Below are positions 31,302 to 40,150 of a stretch of 40,951 nucleotides of DNA, in pieces. Below the pieces are notes generated by a model. The model was not told the DNA's origin and made no database searches. It saw only the letters and a program-made list of their open reading frames with translations. Origin of the DNA: CAADGU01 sp964581605 (GTDB lineage: Bacteria > Chloroflexota > Anaerolineae > Promineifilales > Promineifilaceae); NCBI GenBank assembly GCA_964581605.1, contig CAZOPF010000050.1, forward strand, positions 1 through 40,951, written 5' to 3'. The position numbers were made by a program, and so were the translations under genes. How positions within the stretch are numbered: the stretch's first letter is position 1; each line of letters starts with the position of its first letter.

Positions 31302-31536
31302 TCTTGGTGGCGGGTGCGGGGTACGGCCTGGTTACAATGTTTTCTGCTGCAAATGAGTGTGGGCACCATGCCTTTAGCAACCATGTGCGTATTTTGCAAC
31401 AAAGCTGGCCCACACCCCACTTTGCCGCTCTCAGACACTCATTGGCCCTGGCGGCATCACCAAGACCCGGCGGGCGTTAAAGGCGGCCAGTAACCAGTTG
31501 ATAGAGAAAACAAAGAAACTTTGGGGTTTAAGGTGA

Positions 31537-31609
31537 TGGGTCATACAGGACTCGAACCTGTGACCAATGGATTAAAAGTCCACTGCTCTACCAACTGAGC
31601 TAATGACCC
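31537..31609 (-). tRNA. tRNA-Lys (anticodon TTT)
   Basis: Read on the minus strand, GGGTCAT and ATGACCC form the 7-bp acceptor stem with discriminator A. The D arm is GCTCAGTTGGTAGAGC, and the anticodon loop CTTTTAA sits between GTGGA and TCCAT. The T arm ACAGG-TTCGAGT-CCTGT is canonical. The 3' CCA is not encoded, so it is added post-transcriptionally. Length 73. Confidence 0.97.
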
Positions 31610-31620
31610 AAACCGGGCGG

Positions 31621-31649
31621 ATTATAGCCACGCCACCCCTGTAATGCAA
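31621..31649 (-). promoter_or_regulatory. Promoter of tRNA-Lys
   Basis: On the minus strand TTGCAT (31644-31649), 17 bases and TATAAT (31621-31626) precede the tRNA 5' end by 11 bases, the right distance for a very short leader. Confidence 0.7.
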
Positions 31650-31672
31650 CCATGTGTAACCAAAGATTGGCT

Positions 31673-32053
31673 CTATTCCAGATACTCTTTGAGCTTATGA
31701 ACCAGGTTACGCATGCTATAAGGCTTTTGCAAAAAGCCTACCAGCCCCTGCCCTACAAACTGCCGGGTCGCTTCGGCTTCATCATAACCTGAAGAAAGCA
31801 CTACCCGCACGGCCGGGTTTATTTTGCGTAATTCCTGGAATGTCTCTGCCCCATTCAGCCCTGGCATTGAGAGGTCTAGCAGCACCAAATTGATTTCCTG
31901 AGTATACGTGCTAAACAAATGAATACCTGTTGTGCCGTCTACGGCCGTCAGCACCCGCACCCCCTCAAACTCCAAAATGTCAGTGACAGCTTCCCGCACC
32001 GCTTCTTCATCATCAATTACTAATACAGTCTGCCCTGTTTGAGTTCCACTCAT
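31673..32053 (-). CDS. Stand-alone receiver-domain response regulator
   Basis: The 126-residue receiver has the acidic pair in VLVIDDEEAVREAV, the phospho-acceptor Asp in INLVLLDLSMPGLNGAE, Ser in VVLSSGYDEAEA and Lys in GFLQKPYSMRNL. The SSGYDE...FLQKPYS strings are those of receivers that follow hybrid PAS-histidine kinases, so the cognate kinase is probably a hybrid encoded elsewhere. The ATG at 32053 is preferred over an upstream start at 32086, but neither has a strong ribosome site. Confidence 0.9.
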   Translation of the reverse strand: MSGTQTGQTVLVIDDEEAVREAVTDILEFEGVRVLTAVDGTTGIHLFSTYTQEINLVLLDLSMPGLNGAETFQELRKINPAVRVVLSSGYDEAEATRQFVGQGLVGFLQKPYSMRNLVHKLKEYLE

Positions 32054-32218
32054 ATCACACTTTCCCGTCAGACAGTTTATTGCCATGTGTTACAACAATT
32101 CTATCCATGATACTGGCAAACAACCTTTCTTGCCCATCCTTCATTCACTGCTAGACTAGGAAAACAGGTATTATCGTATGGACTTACATTCACTGGCAGA
32201 AACATCAGAATCGAGGAC

Positions 32219-34036
32219 ATGATGAGCAAACCACTTGAAACGTTACCCCATTGGAATATGCAAACTGTTTACCCAGACCTGGAATCAGCGTCTTTTACGG
32301 CCGATCATCAGGCTTTGCAGCAGGCCATAGATGATCTGGTCACATTGTTTGACGCTTATCAAATCAATCGGGTAGAAGCTGGCCAGGTGGATGAAGCAAC
32401 GATTATGGCCTTTGAAACGATTACAGCACAGATGAATGATACGTTGACGGCCGTCAATACCATACGGACATACCTTTACAGCTTTCTCTCCACCGATTCC
32501 CGTAACCAGATTGCCCAGGCCCGCTTTAGCGAGCTTCAGCCTTACTTCTCCAAACTTGACTTGCTCGGCACTCGTTTGACAGCCTGGATTGGCTCTATGG
32601 ATGTGGATGAACTGATAGCCCGTTCCACAGTGGCCGCCGCTCATGCGTATGTTCTGCACAAAGCACGGCAAGGCGCGTTGCATCTCATGTCGCCGGCCGA
32701 AGAAGCATTAGCCAGTGAATTAGGGATAACCGGTGCTTCTAGCTGGCAGCGCATGTTTACCGATCTCACTTCTCAGCTAAAGGTGAGCCTGGAATTGGAC
32801 GGGGAAAATCAGATATTACCCCTTACGGCCGCGCAAAATCTGGTATTTCACCCGGAACGTGAAGTACGTCAACGGGCACACCAGGCGGTGTTGCATACGT
32901 TGGAAGAAGCGGCCGTGCCCCTGGCGGCCGCGCTCAATGCTATCAAAGGTGAAACCATCACCCTCTGTCGGCGGCGCGGTTGGGAGTCGCCACTCGATAT
33001 GGCCCTGTTTGATAACGCGCTAGATCGCCCCACATTAGAGGCCATGATGGCTGCCTGCCGGGCTGCTTTTCCCCACTTCCAGCGTTATCTCAAAGCGCGG
33101 GCGCGGGTGATGGGATTACCCGTTTTGGCCTGGTATGACCAGCTATCCCCCCTGGGCGAAGGCAGCCAGAGCTGGTCCTATGCCGACGCCACCGAATTTA
33201 TCCTGCGGCAATTTGGCTCCTACTCAAGCGGCCTGCAACAGTTAGCCCGGCGTGCTTTTAGCGAGGAGTGGATTGACGCCGGGCCGCGCTCTGGCAAAAG
33301 TGGTGGCGCGTTTTGCATGTCCCTGCGTACTGATGAATCGCGCATCTTGATGAATTTTCAATCTAACTTCACCAGCGTCGGCACATTGGCGCATGAATTA
33401 GGGCATGCCTACCACAATGTGGCGCTGGCGCAGCGTACCCCGCTGCAAAAATTTATGCCCATGACGCTGGCTGAAACGGCCAGCACGTTTTGCCAGAAAA
33501 TTGTGGAAAATGCCGCATTGCAAACGGCCGTCCCGCAAGACCAGATCATTATTTTGGATGGTTTGTTGGAATATGCCACCCGTGTGGTGCTGGGTGCAAC
33601 CAGCAACTTCCTCTTTGAGCAGCGTGTTTTTGAAAAGCGTGTGCAGCGGGAACTTTCGGCCGCCGAATTTTGTGCGCTGGAAGTGGAGGCGCAGCAGGAA
33701 ACACGCGGTGATGCTATTGCCAGCGATCAATTCCACCCATATCGCTGGGCCTATGTGCCGCATTATTACTCTGCTACCTTTTACAACTTCCCCTACATTT
33801 TTGGCTTGCTCTTTGGTTTGGGGCTGTATGTCCAATACCAGGCCGACCCGGCCGGATTCCAGGCCGGCTATGATGACCTGCTCTCTTCCACCGGGCTGGG
33901 TGATGCGGCCGATCTGGCAGCGCGTTTTGGCCTGGATATTCGGCAGCAGGCGTTTTGGCAGGCCAGCCTGGAACTGCTACAGGCAGATGTTGACCGTTTT
34001 GAAGAATTGACGGCAAGCGGTCGTTTGCCTGCCTGA
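32219..34036 (+). CDS. M3-family oligoendopeptidase, PepF-like
   Basis: The 605-residue zinc metallopeptidase has the catalytic HEXXH in GTLAHELGHAYHN (near residue 393) and the third zinc ligand Glu downstream in MTLAETASTFCQKIVENAAL. The C-terminal lid AYVPHYYSATFYNFPYIFGL has the conserved His-Tyr substrate residues. Its length and the N-terminal helical domain fit PepF oligoendopeptidases, which cut 7-17-residue peptides in the cytosol. GAGG precedes twin ATGs at 32219 and 32222. The FAD-enzyme gene begins 10 bp after its stop, so the two are probably co-transcribed. Confidence 0.94.
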   Translation: MMSKPLETLPHWNMQTVYPDLESASFTADHQALQQAIDDLVTLFDAYQINRVEAGQVDEATIMAFETITAQMNDTLTAVNTIRTYLYSFLSTDSRNQIAQARFSELQPYFSKLDLLGTRLTAWIGSMDVDELIARSTVAAAHAYVLHKARQGALHLMSPAEEALASELGITGASSWQRMFTDLTSQLKVSLELDGENQILPLTAAQNLVFHPEREVRQRAHQAVLHTLEEAAVPLAAALNAIKGETITLCRRRGWESPLDMALFDNALDRPTLEAMMAACRAAFPHFQRYLKARARVMGLPVLAWYDQLSPLGEGSQSWSYADATEFILRQFGSYSSGLQQLARRAFSEEWIDAGPRSGKSGGAFCMSLRTDESRILMNFQSNFTSVGTLAHELGHAYHNVALAQRTPLQKFMPMTLAETASTFCQKIVENAALQTAVPQDQIIILDGLLEYATRVVLGATSNFLFEQRVFEKRVQRELSAAEFCALEVEAQQETRGDAIASDQFHPYRWAYVPHYYSATFYNFPYIFGLLFGLGLYVQYQADPAGFQAGYDDLLSSTGLGDAADLAARFGLDIRQQAFWQASLELLQADVDRFEELTASGRLPA

Positions 34037-34046
34037 CCCATTTCCC

Positions 34047-35348
34047 ATGAAAAACATAGCTATCATCGGTGCAGGCATTGCCGGCCTTTCGGCCGCTTAT
34101 GATTTATTAAACGCTGGCTGCCAGGTCACATTATTTGAAGCCAGTGATCGCCCTGGTGGGTTAGCGGCCGGATTCCAGGATGAAACGTGGGAATGGCCGT
34201 TAGAAAGGTTTTATCACCATCTGTTTAAGTCAGACAAAGCGATTATTCAACTGGTAGATGAAATTGGGCTACGGCCGCAACTATTTTTCCCACGCCCCAC
34301 CACTTCCGTCATTTTTAACGGCCGTATTGAACCCTTTGACTCCCCGCTCCGATGGTTTACCTTTTCCGGCTTCAACCTGCTCGATACCGTCCGTTTTGGC
34401 CTGGTAAGCGCCTATTTACGTTTTTCAAAACCATGGGAAAAGCTAGAAAAACAGACGGCCGACGCCTGGCTGCGCCGCTGGTATGGCAACAAAATTTATG
34501 AATTCGTCTGGCGGCCGTTACTCATTGGCAAATTTGGCCCTTATTACCAGGAAGTGAATATGGCCTGGATGTGGGCGCGGGTGCATGTACGCAGCCCCCG
34601 GCTCGGTTACTTTAGGGGTGGGTTTCAGGCATTTGTGGAGCGGTTAACGGCCGTCGTTTGCCAAAAAGGGGGAATTCTACACCTGAACAGCCCGGTACAA
34701 CAGATTGAACCGGCAGCCGGCCAGTTACACCTGAGCGTCAAGGGTGATACCCTTGCCTTTGATGCCTGTCTGGCGACCACATCCCCCGCTTTGTTGAGCA
34801 AACTGGCCCCCACTTTACCGCCAGATTACCTGGGGCAATTGTTAGAACTAAAAAGTATGGGGGCCGTGGTGCTAACGTTGGCTCTGACACGGCCGTTTAT
34901 GCCCGATGAACTCACCTATTGGCTTAACATCCCTGCCAACACCCCCGATAAAAGCACCAGCGAATACCCTTTTCTGGCTCTGGTGGAACACACCAACTAC
35001 ATAGACCGGCAACATTACGGCGGCGACCATATCCTCTACTGTGGCGACTACATCACCCCCGACCACCCCTACATGACCATGAGCAAAGAGGAACTTCAAG
35101 CCATATTTGTCGCTGCGCTGCCCAAGATCAACCCTGCGTTTCAGCCCAATTGGATTCGCCAAAGCTGGCTGTTCCGTGAAAAGTACGCCCAACCTGTACC
35201 CTTACTCAACCATTCACAGGCCATCCCGCCCATTCAAACCCCCATTCCCGGCCTTTATTTTGCCAGCATGAGCCAGGTTTATCCCTGGGATCGAGGCACC
35301 AACTACGCCGTCGAAATCGGCCGTCGCGCTGCCCGCCTCATGTTATAA
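34047..35348 (+). CDS. FAD-dependent amine-oxidase-like oxidoreductase
   Basis: The 433-residue flavoprotein starts with the dinucleotide-binding KNIAIIGAGIAGLSAAYDLL and the GG doublet DRPGGLAAGF. The C-terminal FAD contact lies in YPWDRGTNYAVEIGRRAARL. The layout is that of the protoporphyrinogen oxidase / phytoene desaturase / UDP-galactopyranose mutase-like superfamily; the middle WRPLLIGKFGPYYQEVNMAW segment is that of conserved proteins annotated only as NAD(P)/FAD-dependent oxidoreductases. Substrate unknown. No signal peptide beyond the Rossmann start. Confidence 0.88.
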   Translation: MKNIAIIGAGIAGLSAAYDLLNAGCQVTLFEASDRPGGLAAGFQDETWEWPLERFYHHLFKSDKAIIQLVDEIGLRPQLFFPRPTTSVIFNGRIEPFDSPLRWFTFSGFNLLDTVRFGLVSAYLRFSKPWEKLEKQTADAWLRRWYGNKIYEFVWRPLLIGKFGPYYQEVNMAWMWARVHVRSPRLGYFRGGFQAFVERLTAVVCQKGGILHLNSPVQQIEPAAGQLHLSVKGDTLAFDACLATTSPALLSKLAPTLPPDYLGQLLELKSMGAVVLTLALTRPFMPDELTYWLNIPANTPDKSTSEYPFLALVEHTNYIDRQHYGGDHILYCGDYITPDHPYMTMSKEELQAIFVAALPKINPAFQPNWIRQSWLFREKYAQPVPLLNHSQAIPPIQTPIPGLYFASMSQVYPWDRGTNYAVEIGRRAARLML

Positions 35349-35467
35349 GGCAATCAAGGGCATAATCTGGCATTGTGCCTTTTGGCTGCTGGTTGCTTGC
35401 TGGTTGCAGGTATTTACTTGCCACCCGCCACCAGATGAAATGCAACGTTATGGCCTCGCTGCGTACA

Positions 35468-35671
35468 TCAATGGTGGTCGCCATGATGGGCATCATGGTC
35501 GCCGTGGCTGGCGGCCGTGCTGTTGGGTTGCCCTAATGCCCCAGATGAATTGACCATGCCCCAAACAAACAGAGCCAATACCAGCGTTACAATCATCAAA
35601 ATCACCCAGAGCGGTGCAGAGCCAGCCTGGGCCGTTTCCAATAAATGGGCGGTAAGCAACAAAAACGACAT
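35468..35671 (-). CDS. Small membrane protein with histidine-rich tail
   Basis: The 67-residue protein has two hydrophobic stretches (residues 3-14 and 21-41, LWVILMIVTLVLALFVWGMV) and ends ASHGDHDAHHGDHH, a likely metal-binding tail. GAGGG sits just before the ATG. I do not recognise a family. It lies alone between convergent genes, so support is limited to composition, ribosome site and the tail. The tail codons overlap a GGTCGCCATGATGG-type near-repeat, which could also explain the His run as repeat expansion. Confidence 0.5.
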   Translation of the reverse strand: MSFLLLTAHLLETAQAGSAPLWVILMIVTLVLALFVWGMVNSSGALGQPNSTAASHGDHDAHHGDHH

Positions 35672-35743
35672 TTTCCCTCATGATGAAGCGCCGGGGGGTG
35701 GTGATTTGTGCCCGCCCCAGCCGCCATATTTTCACCTTCTAAA

Positions 35744-37867
35744 CTAAAAGCCCGGTGCATCTTCCTCCATCATCCGCACCAGGAGCGCTGGGGGTTGGAA
35801 GCGGCCGCCATACCGGGCCGCCAATTCCCGGCTGCGGCCCACAAAAGCCGCCAGCCCATAATCATTGATGTATTGCAGCGTTCCCCCTTTGAACGGAGCA
35901 AACCCCCAGCCGAAGATACTGCCAATGTTCGCGTCTGCCACTGAGCGCAACACCCCTTCCTCCAGGCAGCGCACCGTTTCCAATGCCTGCACAAACAGCA
36001 GCCGTTCGATCATCTCCGCCTGGGGCAGTTGGCCGTTGGGTGGGAACAAATCGCGCAGGCCAGGCCATAACAGCTTCTTTCCATCGGCCGGGTAGTCGTA
36101 AAAACCGGCCCCGTGTGCCTTGCCCAAGCGCCCTTGGGCGAGCATAGCATCTAGCACGGGGAAGGCGGGGTGATCGGGCAGGCTCTGGCCAACGGCCGTC
36201 AAATCTACAATCGTCTGTTGGCGAACATGCTGCATCAGGCTCAGGCTGACCTCATCGCTGACGGCCAACGGGCCAACGGGCATGCCCGCTTGCAGCCCGG
36301 CGGCTTCGATGGCGCGGGGGTGCTGCCCCTCGGCCAGCAGCGCCATGCCCTCGTTGACATACGTGCCAAAGACGCGGGAGGTATAAAAGCCCCGGCTGTC
36401 ATTGACGACGATGGGTGTTTTGCGAATTTTGAGGACGTAATCAAATGCCTTTGCCAGCGTGTCGTCGTCCGTCTCTTGGCCGACGATGATTTCCACCAAC
36501 TTCATGCGCTCGACGGGAGAGAAGAAGTGCAGGCCGATGAAGTGCGACGGCCGTACCGACTTTTCTGCCAGCCCGGTAATGGGCAACGTGGAGGTGTTGG
36601 AGGCGAACACGGCCGTGTCTGCCAACTGTGCTTCCGCTTCGGCCGTCACCCGCGCCTTGAGTTCCCGGTCTTCAAAGACGGCTTCAATCACCAGGTCACA
36701 CCCCTGCAAATCGGCGGCGTCCCCGGTGGTGTGGATGCGGTCGAGGAGGGATTGTTTTTCCACGGCCGTCATCTGCCCCTGCGACACCCGTTTTTGCGCC
36801 AGCGCCGCGATTTTGGCCTTGCCTTCTTCCGCTCGTTCCACCGTCACATCTTTTAGTACCACCGCCATGCCTGCCCAAGCGGTGACGTAGGCGATGCCGT
36901 GCCCCATCATGCCCGCCCCCAACACGCCCACCTGGTGTGTTTCTGTGGGCGGCCGGTCGGGGCGGCTGGCCCCTTTGTTGATCTCGTTCAATTGGAACCA
37001 GAAAGCGGTGGTCATGTTACGCGCCACGTTGCTGGTAGCGACCTGAGCAAAAGCGCGGGACTCCAACCGGCTGGCGGCTTCAAAGGTGAGGGTGGAACCG
37101 AGTACGGCCGTGCGCATGATTGCTTCTGGCGCAGGATAGTTGCCAAAGGTCTGTTTGCGCAGCATGGCCGGGGCAATGGCCAGCATTTGCACCACTTTGG
37201 GGTTTTGGGCGTTGCCGCCGGGCATTTTATAGCCGGGCTGATCCCAGGGTTGTTGTGCTTTGGGGTGGGCGGCAATCCAGGCGCGGGCTTTGTCCATTAA
37301 CTCGTCCATATTCGCTGCCAGATCGTCAATCAAACCGGCGGCTTTGGCTTCTTGTGGTTTCACCTGTTTGCCTTCCATCAGGAACGGGAAGGCGTTTTGC
37401 AGGCCAATCAGGCGCGTCAGGCGCACCACGCCACCGCCACCGGGCAGCAGCCCTAAGGTGACCTCCGGGAAGCCAAACTTGATGGCGGGGTCATCCAGCG
37501 CAACCCGGTGATGGCAGGCCAGGGCGAGTTCAAATCCACCGCCAACGGCCGTGCCATTCAATGCCGCTACCACCGGTTTGCCCAACGTCTCCAATTGCCT
37601 AAAGCCCGCCTTGAGCGCCTCGCTGCCCGCAAATACTTTGGCCGCATCACGGAACAGCTCCAAATCTTCCAGATCAGCCCCCGCCATAAACGTCTTCTTG
37701 GCTGAGGTGAGGATGACGCCGGCCAGGCCCGCTTCCGTTTGCAGCCGCGCCAACACGTCCGCCAGCGCCGCGCCAAACGCCTCGTTAATCACATTGGCAT
37801 TCCGCTCTGGCCTGTCCAGCGTCAGCGTTACAATGTTCTGTTCATCTTTCTCATATCGAATTGCCAT
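35744..37867 (-). CDS. Fused enoyl-CoA hydratase / 3-hydroxyacyl-CoA dehydrogenase (FadJ/FadB-like)
   Basis: The 707-residue beta-oxidation enzyme has an N-terminal crotonase domain: AGADLEDLELF oxyanion region, AALNGTAVGGGFELALACHH and FGFPEVTLGLLPGGGG, which carry the two active glutamates. The dehydrogenase half starts QVGVLGAGMMGHGIAYVTAW, with NTSTLPITGLAEK, and catalytic His in SHFIGLHFFSPVERMKLVEI. Two C-terminal HAD domains follow (GFYTSRVFGTYVNEGMALLA; GWGFAPFKGGTLQYINDYGL). It hydrates enoyl-CoA and oxidises the 3-hydroxyacyl-CoA with NAD. No thiolase lies in the window. The crotonase is about 300 residues, as in FadJ. Confidence 0.95.
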   Translation of the reverse strand: MAIRYEKDEQNIVTLTLDRPERNANVINEAFGAALADVLARLQTEAGLAGVILTSAKKTFMAGADLEDLELFRDAAKVFAGSEALKAGFRQLETLGKPVVAALNGTAVGGGFELALACHHRVALDDPAIKFGFPEVTLGLLPGGGGVVRLTRLIGLQNAFPFLMEGKQVKPQEAKAAGLIDDLAANMDELMDKARAWIAAHPKAQQPWDQPGYKMPGGNAQNPKVVQMLAIAPAMLRKQTFGNYPAPEAIMRTAVLGSTLTFEAASRLESRAFAQVATSNVARNMTTAFWFQLNEINKGASRPDRPPTETHQVGVLGAGMMGHGIAYVTAWAGMAVVLKDVTVERAEEGKAKIAALAQKRVSQGQMTAVEKQSLLDRIHTTGDAADLQGCDLVIEAVFEDRELKARVTAEAEAQLADTAVFASNTSTLPITGLAEKSVRPSHFIGLHFFSPVERMKLVEIIVGQETDDDTLAKAFDYVLKIRKTPIVVNDSRGFYTSRVFGTYVNEGMALLAEGQHPRAIEAAGLQAGMPVGPLAVSDEVSLSLMQHVRQQTIVDLTAVGQSLPDHPAFPVLDAMLAQGRLGKAHGAGFYDYPADGKKLLWPGLRDLFPPNGQLPQAEMIERLLFVQALETVRCLEEGVLRSVADANIGSIFGWGFAPFKGGTLQYINDYGLAAFVGRSRELAARYGGRFQPPALLVRMMEEDAPGF

Positions 37868-37965
37868 TTCTACTTCCTAACCTGGACAAGCCAGAACCAA
37901 AGAGGCGTTCACCACAGAGGCGGAGTGCTATCTGCATTTGTCCGTGCCCTGTTTTCATTTCTTTT

Positions 37966-38067
37966 AGTGATCGTTTGCAAATAAGTTGGCGATTGGGTAA
38001 TTGGGTATTAAGTAATTGAAGCGGCTAATTACCAAATTACCCAATTACATAATTACTGCACCGTTAC
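37966..38067 (-). repeat. AT-rich interspersed repeat, copy D (reverse orientation)
   Basis: Read on the minus strand it runs GTAACGGTGCAGTAATTATG through TAGCCGCTTCAATTACTTAA to TTTGCAAACGATCACT, full length and matching copies A and C. It sits in the 356-bp gap (37868-38223) upstream of the FadJ-like gene; that gap holds only this copy, the ACGCGGATA tandem and other low-complexity fragments. Confidence 0.85.
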
Positions 38068-38154
38068 CAAGAGACTATGGATCTCCTAATCTCTCGCCTC
38101 GGTGATGGATGATACCGGTTTGCCCTGTGGCCCGCAAACATCAATGAAAATAGG

Positions 38155-38191
38155 ACGCGGACGAACGCGGATAACGCGGATAACGCGGATT
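38155..38191. repeat. Nonamer tandem (ACGCGGATA)n
   Basis: Units ACGCGGACGA, ACGCGGATA, ACGCGGATA and ACGCGGATT follow each other. Similar ATCCGCGTT tandems are widespread intergenic repeats in large bacterial genomes (general knowledge). It is near the stop of the beta-propeller lipoprotein gene. Confidence 0.75.
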
Positions 38192-38223
38192 TTGTCTGTG
38201 GACGGTTGGTTGTTTTGCCAGTG

Positions 38224-39843
38224 TCAGGGGATTTGCAGCACGGCCGTGTCCCGGCTGCCATCCTCTTGCTGCACGGTCACGCTCAAGTAGGTGCCGTCGT
38301 AAGACCACTGCGGGTTGGAAAGCCGCTTGCCGCCGGTGGTGGCCAGTGGGTAGGTGGTGTTGGTGCGTCGGTCGAAGATGGACAGGCCGTCGGTGGGATG
38401 CTGGTAAACAAAACGGTTGCTGTCCGGCGACCAGAGCGGGGTGAAGGGCACGGCCGTCAGCGGTGGCAAAAATTCACCCGTTTCCAGGTCATACAACATC
38501 AGTTCTGGGGTAGGAGAGTAGAAGGTGAGGGTACGGCCGTCGGGCGAGAAAGAAATGTAAGGAGATGAGTTAAAATCAAAACGAGATTTATCCTCCATTC
38601 CAGGTGAGGTCGCTGGTTGTGAGAAAATAATCTGCCCCGAATTGCGGTCAAGCAGGTGTAGATAGTGAGAGTTTGAATCAACCGTCAAGTAGGCCAGGTA
38701 ATGACTGTCGGGGGAGAAACGGCCGTAAGTACTATCTGGAATCAACAAAGTTAACTCGTCTGTTTCAGGGTTCCACAAATGTAAGCCTTCTTCAGGTCTA
38801 ATGATTTCCTCTGATGCTTCTCCGGGCAGTGTTTCCAGGTCATATGTGGTAACTAAAATCTGATTTGTTCCAGGCAAAACATCATCAAACATAGACACAT
38901 ATTGGAATTGATAATTGGAGAAAGAGAGAGATTTTTCATAAGGATTATAAGTATCTTCGGGATTAATGATTTCTGTACTCAATGCAACTACCGAATAGAT
39001 ATCTAAGCCATCACCATCGCTGGCAATTACAAAATTCATTGTTAAGGCTTCTACACCACCTGCATGAACATATGTAGAGGTAGTAGTTTCACCTGTTTCA
39101 ATATCTGTAATACCAATCTCCCAACTTACCCCTGCCATATATTGTGAATGAACAAGTTGAGTGTCGTTAAGCCATCCCGAAAAATCCAACCATTTGCCAA
39201 CTAAGGGGAGTTCTTGCCAGCTTTGTCCATCCTGACTGATTTTCCAGGTTGAGTTATCAACATAGTCGTCTTTATTGGGCAAAGCGCTCAGAAGAAAAAA
39301 TTCACCATCGGGATGCCATAAAAAATCTGAATCATCCCAAAGGCCATTACAGACTAATTGAACAGGTGTAATTTCTGTTGGCTCAAATGTGGGCGAGTCA
39401 GCAATGAAAATGCGGACGCGAGTTTCCTCAATTACTCCATCGCATAGCACTTGGGCAAAGACGTATTGGTTTCTAACAGGTGACCACGCTAGAGATGAGC
39501 CGTCTACCGTTGTAAGTTCGTCCAAACTGTTTGCCCAGGTTAGGTCGGGTAGGGTGAGTGGTGTTGCAGTAGGGTAAGGCGTGTGGGTTGGTGTAGGTTT
39601 GGGAGCATCGGTGGGAGAAGATAAATCGGTGGAGATGAGTACGGCCGTTTCCGTCGCTTGAATTGCTCTAGGGGTAGGTATTGGTGGAATAGGAGTAGTC
39701 GTTGCCAACGGCCGTGTCACCATCACCGTCGCCACTTCACCAGCCACATTTTCGGGGGTAGGTGTGGGGTCGAGTACGGCCGTGCAACCCACCAACACAA
39801 TAACAATCAGGGCACTGATAGGAAAAATTTGCCTGGCGACCAT
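38224..39843 (-). CDS. Beta-propeller-like (TolB/WD40-type) lipoprotein
   Basis: The 539-residue protein has a signal peptide and lipobox ISALIVIVLVGCTAV, then a Thr/Pro-rich linker of about 80 residues. The body is a series of TolB-like blades: SSLAWSPVRNQYVFAQV, DFLWHPDGEFFLLSAL, YGRFSPDSHYLAYLTV, YISFSPDGRTLTFYSP, PLWSPDSNRFVYQHPT and NPQWSYDGTYLSVTVQ. It is probably anchored outside the cytoplasmic membrane, with a binding rather than catalytic role. The ATG at 39843 follows GGAGGGGGG. An insertion-like, lower-GC middle (about 38550-39400) lacks the ACGGCCGT octamer except at 38720. No recognised family beyond the fold. Confidence 0.8.
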   Translation of the reverse strand: MVARQIFPISALIVIVLVGCTAVLDPTPTPENVAGEVATVMVTRPLATTTPIPPIPTPRAIQATETAVLISTDLSSPTDAPKPTPTHTPYPTATPLTLPDLTWANSLDELTTVDGSSLAWSPVRNQYVFAQVLCDGVIEETRVRIFIADSPTFEPTEITPVQLVCNGLWDDSDFLWHPDGEFFLLSALPNKDDYVDNSTWKISQDGQSWQELPLVGKWLDFSGWLNDTQLVHSQYMAGVSWEIGITDIETGETTTSTYVHAGGVEALTMNFVIASDGDGLDIYSVVALSTEIINPEDTYNPYEKSLSFSNYQFQYVSMFDDVLPGTNQILVTTYDLETLPGEASEEIIRPEEGLHLWNPETDELTLLIPDSTYGRFSPDSHYLAYLTVDSNSHYLHLLDRNSGQIIFSQPATSPGMEDKSRFDFNSSPYISFSPDGRTLTFYSPTPELMLYDLETGEFLPPLTAVPFTPLWSPDSNRFVYQHPTDGLSIFDRRTNTTYPLATTGGKRLSNPQWSYDGTYLSVTVQQEDGSRDTAVLQIP

Positions 39844-39860
39844 ATCCCCCCTCCACAAAT

Positions 39861-40139
39861 CTAAGCTGTTTCCATTTCTATCTTCCAGGCTGGTTCCAAA
39901 TCATAATACAACACATCCGGATCGATGTCCGCGCCATTCGCCCAGGCAATCGTGCCACCTTCGATGCGGACATCCTGAAAATATGCCTGATTTTGATGAA
40001 TCGGTTCAAAAATAGGCCCATGAAGAAATGGTTCCAGATTGACAATTTTCTCTGTACCATCTTCAAATTCCAGGAGCATGTAAAACCCTTTTTGAGGTAT
40101 TGCCTTTTGTATCCTTACTCGCTTGCCAGGTACGGTCAT
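39861..40139 (-). CDS. DUF2442 protein, partner of a DUF4160 gene
   Basis: The 92-residue protein has the DUF2442 pattern: YMLLEFEDGTEKIVNLEPFL, GPIFEPIHQNQAYFQDVRIE and GGTIAWANGADIDPDVLYYD. These proteins are usually encoded just after DUF4160 genes and the pair is thought to act as a toxin-antitoxin-like module. It starts 11 bp past the remnant DUF4160 stop, with GGAGAG in the gap. It is intact, whereas its partner is cut. Confidence 0.88.
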   Translation of the reverse strand: MTVPGKRVRIQKAIPQKGFYMLLEFEDGTEKIVNLEPFLHGPIFEPIHQNQAYFQDVRIEGGTIAWANGADIDPDVLYYDLEPAWKIEMETA

Positions 40140-40150
40140 TTCATCTCTCC

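Larger units (their letters stand above)
485..39783. repeat. Dispersed palindromic octamer ACGGCCGT, about 70 copies
   Basis: By reading the window I find about 70 exact ACGGCCGT sites, the first at 485 and the last at 39776, in genes and intergenic DNA on both coding strands. Clusters include three within 24098-24242. The longest free stretches are 6407-9683, 21700-24095 and everything after 39783 including the IS110 element. In coding DNA the octamer reads as Thr-Ala-Val, X-Gly-Arg or X-Arg-Pro depending on frame. Confidence 0.9.

Noticed and set aside
31302..31480. A short plus-strand frame between the DUF333 lipoprotein and tRNA-Lys
   Set aside because: It has no ribosome site, no recognisable sequence and starts inside the upstream gene.
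36170..36856. A 228-residue plus-strand frame opposite the FadJ-like gene
   Set aside because: It is the antisense of the dehydrogenase domain; composition and lack of motifs mark it as a shadow.
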